A DNA stretch of 64,000 nt. Source: DYEP01 sp040755615. Lineage in GTDB: Bacteria > Bacillota > Sulfobacillia > DUSP01 > DYEP01. Of this stretch, positions 8,634 through 17,788 are shown piece by piece. The stretch covers positions 1 through 64,000 of the forward strand of contig JBFMAL010000007.1 of assembly GCA_040755615.1 (NCBI GenBank), in the 5' to 3' direction. The translations under genes were made by a program, and so were the position numbers. The notes beneath the pieces are model-generated. The model did no database searches. It was not told where the DNA came from and was given only the letters and a program-made list of their open reading frames with translations. Each line of letters begins with the position of its first letter. Positions within the stretch are counted from its first letter, which is position 1.

Positions 8634-8665
8634 AAAAAAACGGGAATCCGTAGAGGACTCCCGTT
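8634..8665 (-). terminator. Rho-independent terminator of the PTS/GH4 operon
   Basis: On the minus strand AACGGGA pairs with TCCCGTT across a 13-base loop that can pair further inside, followed immediately by a run of T (A run at 8634-8640 on the plus strand). It lies 20 bases after the PTS stop codon. Confidence 0.85.
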
Positions 8666-8684
8666 GATGCTCCTTCTGGTGAGC

Positions 8685-10064
8685 TTAGGCAGACATCGAT
8701 CTGATCACTCTGCGTATGGTCCTGGCCAGCTCGTCCGCGTAAGTCCCGAACACCACCTGCCACACCCCCTGCGAACCCTTGACCAACCCCAGGGCGCCGC
8801 TAGCCCGGAGCTCGGCCTCGTCTACTGACGCCGTGTCCTTCAGTACCACCCTGAGCCGGGTTAGGCAGGAATCCAGCGAGACGACGTTTTGTATACCGCC
8901 GAGCGCTTTCAGCACACGCAGTGCCCTTTCATACATATCCATATCCGCCGCGGGCACCTGCGTCATCTCAGCTTCTTCTCTCAGTCGCCCCGGCGTTTTA
9001 AGGTCGAGTTTACGGATGAGCACATTGAAACAGAAGAAGTATATGAGGGCAAACATGGCGCCGAGCGGCAGGATGAGCCAGGCCTTCTCCGCCAGGTGCC
9101 AGTTCACGACGAATTCAAGTAGCCCCGCGGAAGACCCGAACCCATGCCTGATCCCCAAGAGGTGACAAAGAGCGAAGGAAAGCCCGGTGAACAGGATGTG
9201 CAGCACGAACAGGATGGGCGCGGTAAACAAGAAGGTAAACTCCACGGGCTCGGTTATACCTGTAAGAATGCTCGTGAGGGCCGCCGTGATCATGAGCCCT
9301 TTGATCGCTCTCTTTTGTGCCTCGCCCGCGTTCACGTACATGGCATAAGCCGCCGCCGGCAGCCCGAAGAGCTTTACCGCGTACGCGCCTGCCATGAAGT
9401 ACCCGGCGGTGACATCACCGGCGAAGAACCTCCCGAGGTCCCCGGTGACCCCCTGGTATTCACCCATCATAAGGAGGATGATTCCATTTAGAAAATGGTG
9501 AAGACCTGTGGGTATAAGGAGGCGTTCAAGTCCCCCGTACACAAACACGCCCAGCGTACCCGCCCGGCCCATCCAGAGGCCGAGCGAGGAGATGGCTCCC
9601 TGCAAAGCCGGCCACACGTTCCCCATGACTAGCCCGATGGGCACGGAAAACAGCGACGCAATGATGGGCACGCTGCGCCGGCCCCCGAAGAAGCTCAGGT
9701 ACTCCGGGAGCCTCAGGTCATGGTATCGCGAGTATACCCAGGACGACGCAAGCCCTGCAACCAGCCCTGCCACCACTCCCATGTTTGTGCCGGGCACAAG
9801 ACCGTCAGCCACACCGTTTATTATGATGTAGCTGACCGCGGCGGAGAGCGCGGCCATGCCCTCTCCCCCGGTAAGACCGACTGACAGGCCCACCGCGAAA
9901 ATCAGCCCGAGGTAGCGGAACAGGGTTGCTCCCGCGCTAGATAACGCCAGGGCGACAACGGGGATGGGCATCACGTGGCCCAGTGCGAGAATGATGGCGG
10001 CCGCAGGCAGGACAGAAATAGGTGTCAGAGCCGCCGCCCCGAATCTCTCGAAGAACCGCCTCAT
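8685..10064 (-). CDS. PTS glucose/alpha-glucoside family permease, EIIC-EIIB fusion
   Basis: 459 residues. Residues 1 to about 350 form the EIIC membrane domain, with PISVLPAAAIILALG at the start and the sugar-site motif GITEPVEFTFLF. Residues about 385-459 form the EIIB domain with the phosphorylatable cysteine in SLDSCLTRLRV. It takes up and phosphorylates a sugar in the membrane using phosphate relayed from EI, HPr and an EIIA. No EIIA domain is fused or adjacent, so a Glc-type EIIA must act in trans. The GH4 gene directly upstream (15-bp gap) points to an alpha-glucoside such as maltose or a relative. The ATG at 10064 has a GGGGGG site. A strong terminator follows. Confidence 0.85.
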   Translation of the reverse strand: MRRFFERFGAAALTPISVLPAAAIILALGHVMPIPVVALALSSAGATLFRYLGLIFAVGLSVGLTGGEGMAALSAAVSYIIINGVADGLVPGTNMGVVAGLVAGLASSWVYSRYHDLRLPEYLSFFGGRRSVPIIASLFSVPIGLVMGNVWPALQGAISSLGLWMGRAGTLGVFVYGGLERLLIPTGLHHFLNGIILLMMGEYQGVTGDLGRFFAGDVTAGYFMAGAYAVKLFGLPAAAYAMYVNAGEAQKRAIKGLMITAALTSILTGITEPVEFTFLFTAPILFVLHILFTGLSFALCHLLGIRHGFGSSAGLLEFVVNWHLAEKAWLILPLGAMFALIYFFCFNVLIRKLDLKTPGRLREEAEMTQVPAADMDMYERALRVLKALGGIQNVVSLDSCLTRLRVVLKDTASVDEAELRASGALGLVKGSQGVWQVVFGTYADELARTIRRVIRSMSA

Positions 10065-10079
10065 GTGCTGGTACCCCCC

Positions 10080-11396
10080 TTATTTAAACTGAGGGAGAAA
10101 CTCTCTGTGTGCTTCGAGGTAATCCTTTAGAATTCTCTCGGCAGTAGGAATCGACGGGACCAGGGGATGAGTAATGAGCGCAAGCAGCGCCTTACGCTGT
10201 GAACCCTCGAGTGCAGCCTCGATAGTGAGCCTCTCGTACTGACTTACCACCTGCATGAGCCCGAGCATCCAGGGTTCCGGCTCATCTACGGGAAGGGGAG
10301 TTGCACCCTGCCGCCCCAGCTTGCACGGTATCTCAACGATAGCGCCGGGATCCATCCCGCGAATGCTGTTTCCGTTCGGGACGTTTACCACGAACTCCTC
10401 CTGCGTATCGTTGGCGATGGCGGACAGGACAGATACCATCATATCCGCATGCCAGTCACCGCCCCTGTGTTTCCACAGGTCGGGGTCATGCTCTTTTGAC
10501 ACGGCTGCATAGTGTGACAGCAATTCTTCTTCTATTTCCATGACCTCTTCGGCCCGGGTCTTGGAGAGCCGGCTCTGCTCCTTGACAATTTCGTCGGTGA
10601 GGTAGTAGTACTGGAGGTAAGGAGAAGGCAGCACTCCCAGCCCCTCCGCAAGCCGGAGGACTTTCAGGATCTCATTCACGTCCTTCTGACTCACTCCTAC
10701 TACTCCGGAGGAGATCAGTTGCTGCGGTATCCCGTTTAAGAGCTTCGCCATGCTCAGGAGCCTCGGAAGTATGTCTGTGCCTCCGTGAAGTATACGGCGT
10801 ACCCATCCGAGATGGTTCAGTCCCACGTAGTCAAGACGCAACGAGTTTACAGGCACCCTTTGTACCTGGGCAACCAGGTATGAAATAGCCGCGGGAATAT
10901 CACAAATGCTCAGCACGCGGATGCCCGATCGCGCTTTGATCCCCCCTTCAACCATCCCTGTGGGGTTGGTGTAGTTGATGAGCCACGCCTCGGGGCACAA
11001 CTCCTCCATATCCCTCGCCACATCTACCATGACAGGTATGGTCCGAAGCGCCATCGCGAATCCGCCGGGTCCCGTGGTCTCCTGGCCGATCACCCCGTAT
11101 TTCATCGGTATCCTCTCATCAAGATGCCTTGCAGCCAGCCCGCCCACCCGGATCTGGCAGAGAACGAAGTCCGCCCCGGCCAGAGACTCCCGCCTGTCCG
11201 TAGTCAGCGCCACCGTGGTGCCAGGGGATTTCTTGTTCATCATCGCCACGACCAGCTCGCCCACGATATCCAGTTTGCGCTTATCCACATCCATCAGTAC
11301 AAGCTTGTCGACAGGTACCCGTTCCTTCAACCTTATGAGGGCTTCTATGAGGCCGGGCGTATAAGCGCTGCCCCCGCCCAAAATCGTAATGTTCAA
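10080..11396 (-). CDS. GH4 family 6-phospho-glucosidase (probably 6-phospho-alpha-glucosidase)
   Basis: 438 residues, the usual GH4 length. It starts MNITILGGGSAYTPGLIEAL, the NAD-binding glycine motif of the family. INYTNPTGMV and the metal-site histidine in GLNHLGW are present. The catalytic-site tetrapeptide reads CDIP, closer to the CDMP of 6-phospho-alpha-glucosidases than to the CN(V/I)P of beta enzymes. GH4 enzymes need NAD and a divalent metal and work by oxidation-elimination. It would cleave the phosphorylated disaccharide delivered by the adjacent PTS. The TTG at 11396 behind GGGGAG is chosen; the open frame continues upstream only because it runs into phage-remnant sequence. Confidence 0.85.
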   Translation of the reverse strand: MNITILGGGSAYTPGLIEALIRLKERVPVDKLVLMDVDKRKLDIVGELVVAMMNKKSPGTTVALTTDRRESLAGADFVLCQIRVGGLAARHLDERIPMKYGVIGQETTGPGGFAMALRTIPVMVDVARDMEELCPEAWLINYTNPTGMVEGGIKARSGIRVLSICDIPAAISYLVAQVQRVPVNSLRLDYVGLNHLGWVRRILHGGTDILPRLLSMAKLLNGIPQQLISSGVVGVSQKDVNEILKVLRLAEGLGVLPSPYLQYYYLTDEIVKEQSRLSKTRAEEVMEIEEELLSHYAAVSKEHDPDLWKHRGGDWHADMMVSVLSAIANDTQEEFVVNVPNGNSIRGMDPGAIVEIPCKLGRQGATPLPVDEPEPWMLGLMQVVSQYERLTIEAALEGSQRKALLALITHPLVPSIPTAERILKDYLEAHREFLPQFK

Positions 11397-11491
11397 TGCG
11401 CTCACTCCCCGAAAAGTTTCATCGGTAAGGCTGGGATGAAGCCGCCGCAGTAGATTTTTTCTTGTTCCAGTGGTTCGACGCCAGATAGCTT

Positions 11492-12022
11492 TTATCCTTT
11501 GCCGCGCCCCAGTACGTAGTTCGGATCGTGGTCTCTGAAACCGCCGAGGTCGGCGCTGGGCGCATCGAATACGGCCGCATAACCCACGCGCGGCGGGGCT
11601 GTGCCCTCCGCCCCGCACTTCCACCTCGATCAGGTAGGCTCGCCGCTCCATCTCGGGTATGCCAGACCGCTTGAGTTCAGGCGGCTCCACGTCCGTGTCC
11701 CTCAGATGAGCCGCAAGGTGCTCGTATACACCCGGCTTGTCTGAATCCGGAATGGTTGTGCCGCCACGGGCTCCGTTGCGAACCGCTATGCCGGTACGGC
11801 AGGCGGTTACGTTAACAGCGCCGATATTGCCGTCGGCATCCACCTCGATGGTGGATGAACCGGTACGCCGCCTTAATCTTCGGGGGGATCCCGCCAAGCG
11901 TAAGCCTTGCAGTGATAGGTTTCATCTTGGTCCAACTTAAGACGGACCTCATTCGCAGGCCCGTCCCAGGATGCGTTGCTTGTCGGCGCATGGTGTATCG
12001 GAAGCGCTTTCCGGAATTCCAT
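11492..12022 (-). pseudogene. Phage HK97-type prohead protease gene, decayed
   Basis: Four frames in series give MEFRKALPIHHAPTSNASWD, then KAAYRFIHH, then VDADGNIGAVNVTACRTGIA and TTIPDSDKPGVYEHLAAHLR, then VGYAAVFDAPSADLGGFRD before a stop at 11492. The order matches the N-terminal region that often precedes an HK97-family prohead protease domain. Frame changes lie near 11880, 11860 and 11610. The catalytic part of the protease is missing. It runs directly into the GH4 gene. Confidence 0.7.
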
Positions 12023-12042
12023 GCACAGTCACCTCGAAAAGG

Positions 12043-12613
12043 TCAAACCCTACCGGTCGGTAGGGTTTCGATGGGCCTGAGCGCCCATAGGATATGTCTT
12101 GGGCCTACCGTGGTTCGTGGTATCCACGTCCAACCTTGGTAAACCGTCCCCGCCATAGCATCTCCTAGTGAGAATGTACTCATAAGGCCCTGTCGGTCAT
12201 ATACTGAGTTCGGTTCGGCTCTAATGGGCAAAGAACGCGCCTGCGCCACCTTATGGTACCACTGCCGGCATCTGAAGTCACCATCCCACTCGCACCACCG
12301 ATGCGCCGGCGGGTGCTTCACGTCGTGCCCTGGGATGAGTGGAGGTCTCTTCGCCCGCTGTTCTTCCCCGTCCGCTTCGAACGCCACGCCCTTCGGGATG
12401 TACGGAGTGTTGATGCCGACTGCTTTTCCGTCGAGTCTGCGGCAGTAAGGGCAACTTTGGCTGCCTGCAACCCATTGCACTCGGGTTATGCCGCCCGCCA
12501 TGTACGCCATCATCGCAACCGCGTTTCCCGCGCGGATGGCTTCTTCCTGTGCAATCCCGGACGGTCAGGCTTGTCGCCACTCGTCAAACGTCTCCTGTAG
12601 CGCTTCCAGCCGG
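12043..12613 (-). pseudogene. Phage head morphogenesis (SPP1 gp7/Mu gpF-like) gene, decayed
   Basis: Fragments include LEALQETFDEWR, then after a stop and shift AQEEAIRAGNAVAMMAYMAG, then QSCPYCRRLDGKAVG and HPPAHRWCEWDGD. The CPYC...DGK...PPAHxxC pattern is the C-terminal signature of minor head proteins. It lies between portal and protease remnants in standard phage order. Confidence 0.65.
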
Positions 12614-12880
12614 TTACACCCCTCGGCGACCAGCCGCAGCCTGCACCGCCTCCGCATAAGCCACAAAATCAGTCGGTTCTGCGGACTTCGCCACCATGTC
12701 CGCAGGCACCGTGTTGAGAGGTACTTACCTTGGCCGTCAGGTAAAGGATTCATGTTTTCGAGTTCCCTTATGTGATCGGCGTTAAACCATCCCCATTGCC
12801 GGAGGCACGCTGCTGTCTTTAGTATCTCGACCTTAGGATGTCTTAGGAATGGTTCCTGCTGGTTCTTGACTTTCGCCCGG
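12614..12880 (-). pseudogene. Phage portal protein, C-terminal remnant
   Basis: The minus strand reads ILKTAACLRQWGWFNADHIR, then ELENMNPLPDGQGKYL, and after a one-base shift NTVPADMVAKSAEP and a stop at 12614. NADxIRELExMNPLxxG...VPADM is the usual end of phage portal proteins. Only this tail survives. Together with the next two remnants it shows a fossil head-packaging module reading portal, morphogenesis, protease on the minus strand. Confidence 0.65.
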
Positions 12881-12902
12881 GATTATATTACTCTGTAAAT
12901 AG

Positions 12903-12917
12903 GTTTATGCTATAAAC
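12903..12917. promoter_or_regulatory. Palindromic putative operator before the ABC operon
   Basis: GTTTAT-GCT-ATAAAC is a perfect 6-3-6 palindrome 30 bases before the first gene of the operon, overlapping a possible -10 (TATGCT). The operon encodes its own winged-helix regulator as gene two, so autoregulation at this site is a reasonable guess. Confidence 0.4.
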
Positions 12918-12946
12918 AACTTTATGATGATGTCGGAGGTGTACCC

Positions 12947-13603
12947 ATGAATGCCAGGGAGGACCTAAGAAAACTTGTCGACGACCTGGAAAACATTAAG
13001 GCCGCCATCGACAAGAGTAACAGCATATGGAAGTACGTCGACTTAACCCGTAGAATCAGTCTTATCTTGCTCCTCAGCGGGGTCGCGATCACCTTGTTCT
13101 CAGCGGTAATCTACGCCCTGATACAGCGATACGGCGAATATGAAGCTGTCCCGGCTCATCTAAGAATTGCACTCTATGTATCTGTGGCAGTGGTCGCCGC
13201 GGCAATCGCGCTGGGCAAGATCAAGGGCGTGATGGATGAAACACGGACCATACACCGGGATATGACTGTAATCCGGCTGGTCAAAGAGATCTATACCCCG
13301 CAGACGCTCTGCGTCTTGATCCCCTATATAACGGTCATTGCTCTGGTGGCGGTGTTCCTGAATAAGGGCGGTCATACCGCTTATGTCGTCCCGGCACTCT
13401 CCATCCTGTTTGGCCTGTTTCTCCTCGCCTTCGCGAATATATTTTTCATGAAGGAACTGCTGGTGGTGGGCGACTGGCTTTTGGGTACAGGTCTTCTAAC
13501 GCTGTTCATGGCGGGTACACTGCACCCGTTAATCGCCCTCATCCTCACCTTTGGTCTGGGTCTACCCACGATGTACGTGGTCAACAGACTTTGGGGGAAC
13601 TGA
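12947..13603 (+). CDS. Polytopic membrane protein of unknown function
   Basis: 218 residues with a charged, helical N-terminus (REDLRKLVDDLENIKAAIDK) and then six predicted membrane helices between about 35 and 215. No family is recognised. The ATG follows GGAGGTG. It is the first gene of an operon with a winged-helix regulator (stop and start one base apart), an ABC ATPase and two permeases, so it may be a sensor or accessory of that exporter. That role is inferred from position only. Confidence 0.6.
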   Translation: MNAREDLRKLVDDLENIKAAIDKSNSIWKYVDLTRRISLILLLSGVAITLFSAVIYALIQRYGEYEAVPAHLRIALYVSVAVVAAAIALGKIKGVMDETRTIHRDMTVIRLVKEIYTPQTLCVLIPYITVIALVAVFLNKGGHTAYVVPALSILFGLFLLAFANIFFMKELLVVGDWLLGTGLLTLFMAGTLHPLIALILTFGLGLPTMYVVNRLWGN

Positions 13604-13604
13604 C

Positions 13605-13967
13605 ATGGCTGACCGAAATGCACCTGATTTCTCAGTCAACAAGATCGTACACGAGCAGGCTCGCCTAGCGATCCTGACCTACCTGGCCGGCAACAGGCAG
13701 AAGAAAGTCGCCTTTACGGATCTCAGAAAGAACCTGGACATGACGGCTGGGAACCTTTCCGTGCAGCTCCGGAATCTGGAAGATGCAGGTTACGTTAAGA
13801 TCACCAAGACCTTCGAAGGCCGAAAGCCTCAGACAAGCGTATCCCTTACGCTTTCGGGGCTCTCCGCATTGAAAACCTATATCGAGCAGATGGAGGCCAT
13901 CATAAAGGCTATCAAGAACGGAGGTGCGGAAGACGTGTGCACAGATGAACAGAAAACGGATACCTAA
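13605..13967 (+). CDS. Winged-helix transcriptional regulator
   Basis: 120 residues. The segment about 15-95 is a winged helix: ILTYLAGNRQKKVAFTDLRK, then the recognition helix MTAGNLSVQLRNLEDAGYV and a wing ITKTFEGRKPQTSVSLT. This matches the short MarR/ArsR-like 'winged helix DNA-binding' family that commonly accompanies ABC exporters. It is a cytoplasmic DNA-binding protein, likely dimeric through the C-terminal helix LKTYIEQMEAIIKAI. It starts one base after the stop of the membrane protein gene, with GGGGG upstream. A perfect palindrome before the operon is a candidate binding site. Confidence 0.78.
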   Translation: MADRNAPDFSVNKIVHEQARLAILTYLAGNRQKKVAFTDLRKNLDMTAGNLSVQLRNLEDAGYVKITKTFEGRKPQTSVSLTLSGLSALKTYIEQMEAIIKAIKNGGAEDVCTDEQKTDT

Positions 13968-14099
13968 CCGCAGCGGCACCACGATACAAAAGCCTGCATC
14001 AACCGCGCCTTGGCGTTCACGGATCCTAAGGCCCGACCCAATAGCAAAGATTGGCAAATTCAGCACCGGGCAACCTGGGCTGAACCGGAGGTGGCATGC

Positions 14100-14954
14100 G
14101 TGATCGAAGTGAATGACCTGATCTTTACCTACCCCAGAGCACACCGGCCAGCGGTGAGAGGTATATCGTTTAGAATCGAAAGGGGCCAAATCTTCGGCTT
14201 CCTCGGACCGAGTGGCGCCGGCAAAAGCACAGTACAAAACCTGATGATCGGTCTTTTGCCGACGCAGAAAGGCTCCATTCTCTACGATGGTAAGACCCTC
14301 TCGGACATGGGGAAGAGTTTCTTCAACCGGGTGGGGGTTTCGTTCGAACACCCGAACCTGTACGAGAAGCTGACCGGAATAGAAAACCTGAGGTATTACG
14401 GCGGGCTCTTTGACAGGCCCGTTATCCCGCCGGAACAGCTGCTCGATATGGTCGGGCTGGGAGAGGCAAAGAACAAGAGAGCCGGAGCATACTCAAAGGG
14501 CATGAAGCAGCGACTTGTGTTTGCCCGCGCCATCATGAACAGACCGGATATCCTGTTCCTTGACGAGCCCACAAGCGGGCTTGACCCCGGTACGGCACAG
14601 AGAATCAAGGAGATCATTCTAAAGGAAAGGGACCGGGGAGCGACTATCTTCCTGACAACCCATAACATGTTCGCTGCGGATGAGCTGTGCGACGAAGTGG
14701 CCTTCATCAACGAAGGACAGCTGGTCGCCCAGGACAGCCCAAGAAACCTGAAACTCAAGTACGGGCAGAAGGCGATTAAGGTAGAGTACAGAAGCAACGG
14801 GCAAATCAAGTCAGAGATTCTGTTTGTTGAGCGGGATGAAGACAGGCACCGCCTCGGCCAGCTCTTGGACACCGGCACGGTCGAGACCCTGCACTCCCAG
14901 GAAGCCACTCTTGAACAGGTCTTTGTCAAACTGACCGGAAGGGGGCTTTCCTAG
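14100..14954 (+). CDS. ABC exporter ATP-binding protein
   Basis: 284 residues with Walker A GPSGAGKST, a signature YSKGMKQR (variant of LSGGQ), Walker B ILFLDEPTSGLD and the switch histidine in FLTTHNM. The C-terminal 70 residues form the extra domain seen in DrrA/CcmA-type exporter ATPases. It powers the two permeases encoded next. The start is a GTG at 14100 with GGAGG eight bases upstream; the longer open frame from 14010 has no ribosome site. About 130 bp separate it from the regulator gene. Confidence 0.9.
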   Translation: MIEVNDLIFTYPRAHRPAVRGISFRIERGQIFGFLGPSGAGKSTVQNLMIGLLPTQKGSILYDGKTLSDMGKSFFNRVGVSFEHPNLYEKLTGIENLRYYGGLFDRPVIPPEQLLDMVGLGEAKNKRAGAYSKGMKQRLVFARAIMNRPDILFLDEPTSGLDPGTAQRIKEIILKERDRGATIFLTTHNMFAADELCDEVAFINEGQLVAQDSPRNLKLKYGQKAIKVEYRSNGQIKSEILFVERDEDRHRLGQLLDTGTVETLHSQEATLEQVFVKLTGRGLS

Positions 14955-14955
14955 A

Positions 14956-16005
14956 GTGACCGCGACACGAGGGTTTTACTCTTTACTCAAACAAGACCTT
15001 GTGGTAGCTCAAAGGAACGGCTTCTTCCTCGTGGTGCTGTGCCTCGCGGTAATCTTCGCCATCTTGGTCCGCTTCGTTATACCCGCCGAAGTGAAAGTGA
15101 CTGCAAGAGAGTATGTAGTGGATCTCACGGAGGGGCAGGTCATCTCCGACCTTTTGGTGAGGAAGGGACTTGCAGACATATTGCTGCCCTCCGAGGAAGA
15201 ACTGCTATCCCTCATGCAAGAGGACCGGAACACCCTTGGTATCGTGTTCCAAGGAAGCCGGGAGAAACCAGGCGCCGTGATACACTATCAGGGATACGAA
15301 CCGAAAAAGGCACTGGCTGCACTTTCTGCGGCGGTGTCATCACTGTGGAACGAGGCGGGCGCGTTGGGGCGGCCGAGCTTCTCCACACCAGTACTGCTCC
15401 GTCCTGAAAGCAGCAAACTGCCGTTTAACCTGAGCATGATCCCGCTGCTTATGGTAACCGAAGTAGTGTTCCTGGGGTTTTTGTTCGTAGCGGTCATGGT
15501 GTTCCAGGAAAAAGCGGAAGGTAGCATCAGGGCTTACCGCGTGAGCCCTCGTGGGACCTGGACCTACATCCTGTCAAAGTCGGTGACCAACGTCATCCTG
15601 GCGTTGTGCTACGGGCTGCTTATTTTCCTGCCCACCATCGGGCCAACGTCGAATCTTATCGCGGTGCTGCCTCTCATCATCCTGGCGAGCTTTTTAATGA
15701 CTGTCGCAGGCCTGTCAATCAGCGTGTTCTTTGACAGCCTGTCGGACTTTATCTACGCGGCACTGCCTATTTTCGTGCTCTTTTGCCTACCCGTCGCATC
15801 CTACTTCTTCCCAGCATTCAAAATGCCCGTGTTTGAGCTAATACCGTCTTACCCGCTGATGTTCGGGATACGGGAAATCCTGTTCCCAACGGGTAAGGCA
15901 GGGTTTTATGCGCCCATGCTGCTTCGTTTAGCCGCTGAGTCGGCCGTGGTGCTGCTCGTTGCAGGGTGGGCTGTGAACAGGAACCTCTTGAAGGAGGTAC
16001 AATGA
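14956..16005 (+). CDS. ABC-2 type permease, subunit 1
   Basis: 349 residues. One N-terminal helix (FFLVVLCLAVIFAILVRFVI) is followed by an extracytoplasmic domain of about 140 residues and then five or six helices from about 165. This is the ABC-2 architecture of lipid, drug or peptide exporters. The GTG start lies one base after the ATPase stop. The C-terminus overlaps the second permease by four bases (ATGA). No substrate can be deduced. Confidence 0.82.
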   Translation: MTATRGFYSLLKQDLVVAQRNGFFLVVLCLAVIFAILVRFVIPAEVKVTAREYVVDLTEGQVISDLLVRKGLADILLPSEEELLSLMQEDRNTLGIVFQGSREKPGAVIHYQGYEPKKALAALSAAVSSLWNEAGALGRPSFSTPVLLRPESSKLPFNLSMIPLLMVTEVVFLGFLFVAVMVFQEKAEGSIRAYRVSPRGTWTYILSKSVTNVILALCYGLLIFLPTIGPTSNLIAVLPLIILASFLMTVAGLSISVFFDSLSDFIYAALPIFVLFCLPVASYFFPAFKMPVFELIPSYPLMFGIREILFPTGKAGFYAPMLLRLAAESAVVLLVAGWAVNRNLLKEVQ

Positions 16006-16997
16006 TGCTACGCAGGATCGGAAACATGATTGCCAGAGACCTAAGGTATGCTTCAAAAGAGAACATCCTGATTTACGTGATCGTGTTTCCCATCGTAATT
16101 ACGGTGCTCCTTAGCCTGTTCCTTCCATCCCTTGAGGACATGGAGCTGACGTTTGCGCTAGATCCAGCAGTACCCCGGGAGGTGGCGGAGGGGCTTAGAA
16201 CCTACGGACGAGTGCAGTACCATGATGGCCTCGCCCGGCTCAGCGAGAGGGTGCTTGAGTTCGATGACGTGCCAGGGATCTACGTAAGTGAGGGTAAGTA
16301 TCGTGTGCTGCTCGAGGGAAACGAAGCGAGCTACGTCAGGGAGCTCCCCGGCGCCATCTTGGACCAGCTGCTATATGGTCGGGAGCTGGTAGAGGTGAAG
16401 ATGCAGAGCCTCGGCGTAGGATCTTCGCTCACTCGGGAATTTGTAGTGATTCTGACCGTACTCGGGTCGGTGATCACCGGCGGGCTTGTCATAGCGCTCA
16501 GTATCGTGGAGGACCGGGAATCGCGGAGCCTTCAGGCGCTCGCAGTCAGCCCTCTGAACACCCTGGAATACCTGCTAGCCAAGAGCGCCCTCGGGTCACT
16601 GATTGCAGTGTTCCTCTCTCTGGCAAGCGCGCTCGTGCTCATGGGGACTGCAATCAACTATGTGAGGCTAACCGCAGCCACGCTATCCTCATTGGGCATT
16701 GGGCTTCTGTTCGGGTTACTCATCGGACATGTCGCACATAACCAACTCACTGCCATTGCAGCGATCAAAATATTGATATTGCCTTTTACCGGGGTTCCGG
16801 TCGCCCTCTTATTCATACCGCAGAGCATTGAAAGGATGTTCTACCCCTTGCCGATGTACTGGTCATTTGAGTCGCTGTACAGGGTAGTCGTGGCTACAGA
16901 CCTGCCGATTGTAACGACAAACCTGCTTTCCATCTGCCTTTCCCTAGCTATGATTTCTCTGCTGGTCCCAGGACTCAGACGGGCGTTTAGATTGTAA
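16002..16997 (+). CDS. ABC-2 type permease, subunit 2
   Basis: 331 residues with the same plan as its neighbour: an N-terminal helix near 25-45, an extracytoplasmic loop to about 145, then six helices. SIVEDRESRSLQALAVSP is the cytoplasmic coupling segment typical of ABC-2 permeases. The ATG at 16002 follows GGAGG and overlaps the upstream stop. Two different permeases with one ATPase suggest a heterodimeric exporter. Confidence 0.82.
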   Translation: MMLRRIGNMIARDLRYASKENILIYVIVFPIVITVLLSLFLPSLEDMELTFALDPAVPREVAEGLRTYGRVQYHDGLARLSERVLEFDDVPGIYVSEGKYRVLLEGNEASYVRELPGAILDQLLYGRELVEVKMQSLGVGSSLTREFVVILTVLGSVITGGLVIALSIVEDRESRSLQALAVSPLNTLEYLLAKSALGSLIAVFLSLASALVLMGTAINYVRLTAATLSSLGIGLLFGLLIGHVAHNQLTAIAAIKILILPFTGVPVALLFIPQSIERMFYPLPMYWSFESLYRVVVATDLPIVTTNLLSICLSLAMISLLVPGLRRAFRL

Positions 16998-17045
16998 CTG
17001 AGACGAGAGGTGAACCGGATGTCCAATATTCCGACACGGGTGTGA

Positions 17046-17180
17046 GTGATCATCGTACTTGGAGTGGTCGCGTTACCGCTTAAGATCAAGGTCTGGAAGA
17101 AGATGCTAAAAAGGACGAGTGACTTCAAGGATCCTGTTTCAATGTGGCTGGCCGGTGTTGCAGAAACTCACCGTCACTGA
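17046..17180 (+). pseudogene. Degenerate paralogue of the downstream micro-membrane protein
   Basis: The frame VIIVLGVVALPLKIKVWKKM resembles the intact small gene at 17667 (VIIVAAVVMGGYIKIKVLKGM). A stop codon sits immediately upstream in frame, where the family's Trp-rich start (EWYWW) should be. It could start at GTG 17046 and make 44 residues, but more likely it is a decayed duplicate. Confidence 0.4.
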
Positions 17181-17666
17181 CAGCTACGACAGGGTCGGCA
17201 GGGTGACGAGCGAGCGGAGGAACTTTCGCGAACGTCACCTGAAATATCAGCCTCTTATGAACCCCCTAGCCCGGTGTTCGCGTACAACGCCGCAGTTCCA
17301 CCTTTGTACAGGGTGCTTGCGAGCGGGATTGTGCTGGTGGATGTGTTGATGAACCAAGAAGTGCAGGAGCGAACCATACTGCCCTGTCGCATGACTTCGG
17401 GAACCGCAGGGAGCCCTGGTACTGGGCATAATCAGCGCTGGATAACCAGACATTGGCTTTGTCCGTCAAGCTCGCAATGCCGTACTCCCTACTCTGCTTT
17501 CTGTTTTTGTCCGAGAGGATCCGGCTTCTGTCTTGGGCTGTCCCGCTGCAGCGCACGATTTCATCGGCGGAGGCGAGTCAGGGCGGCCGGCGCTTCTCAC
17601 GCTCAGCCCCAGTGATATGCCAGTAACAATACGAAACTCAAATTACGCTGAAAGGAGGTCTTGCCG
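17181..17666. other. Noncoding or degenerate stretch
   Basis: About 485 bp with no frame I can assign to a family and no good ribosome site until 17654. The short frames here lack family resemblance. I see no hairpins of note. Confidence 0.4.
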
Positions 17667-17780
17667 GTGGAATGGTACTGGTGGGTGATCATCGTTGCCG
17701 CAGTGGTGATGGGGGGTTATATCAAGATAAAGGTCTTGAAGGGGATGTTTAGCAAAAAAAACGTACGCGAGGAAGAATAG
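17667..17780 (+). CDS. 37-residue single-helix membrane protein
   Basis: GTG at 17667 behind GGAGG (8-base spacing) begins MEWYWWVIIVAAVVMGGYIK, followed by KIKVLKGMFSKKNVREEE. The layout is an aromatic membrane-interface start, one hydrophobic helix and a basic then acidic cytoplasmic tail. A degenerate copy lies 600 bp upstream, directly after the ABC permease, so this may be a small accessory of that exporter. A terminator-like hairpin follows at once. No family is recognised. Confidence 0.55.
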   Translation: MEWYWWVIIVAAVVMGGYIKIKVLKGMFSKKNVREEE

Positions 17781-17788
17781 GGGTAAAG

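Noticed and set aside
11397..11897. N-terminal extension of the GH4 enzyme
   Set aside because: The frame is open only because it enters prohead-protease debris; the NAD-binding motif starts right after TTG 11396 with a good ribosome site.
17274..17615. 113-residue frame between the two micro-membrane genes
   Set aside because: No ribosome site and no recognisable domain; overlapping frames on the other strand are equally open, as expected in GC-rich noncoding DNA.
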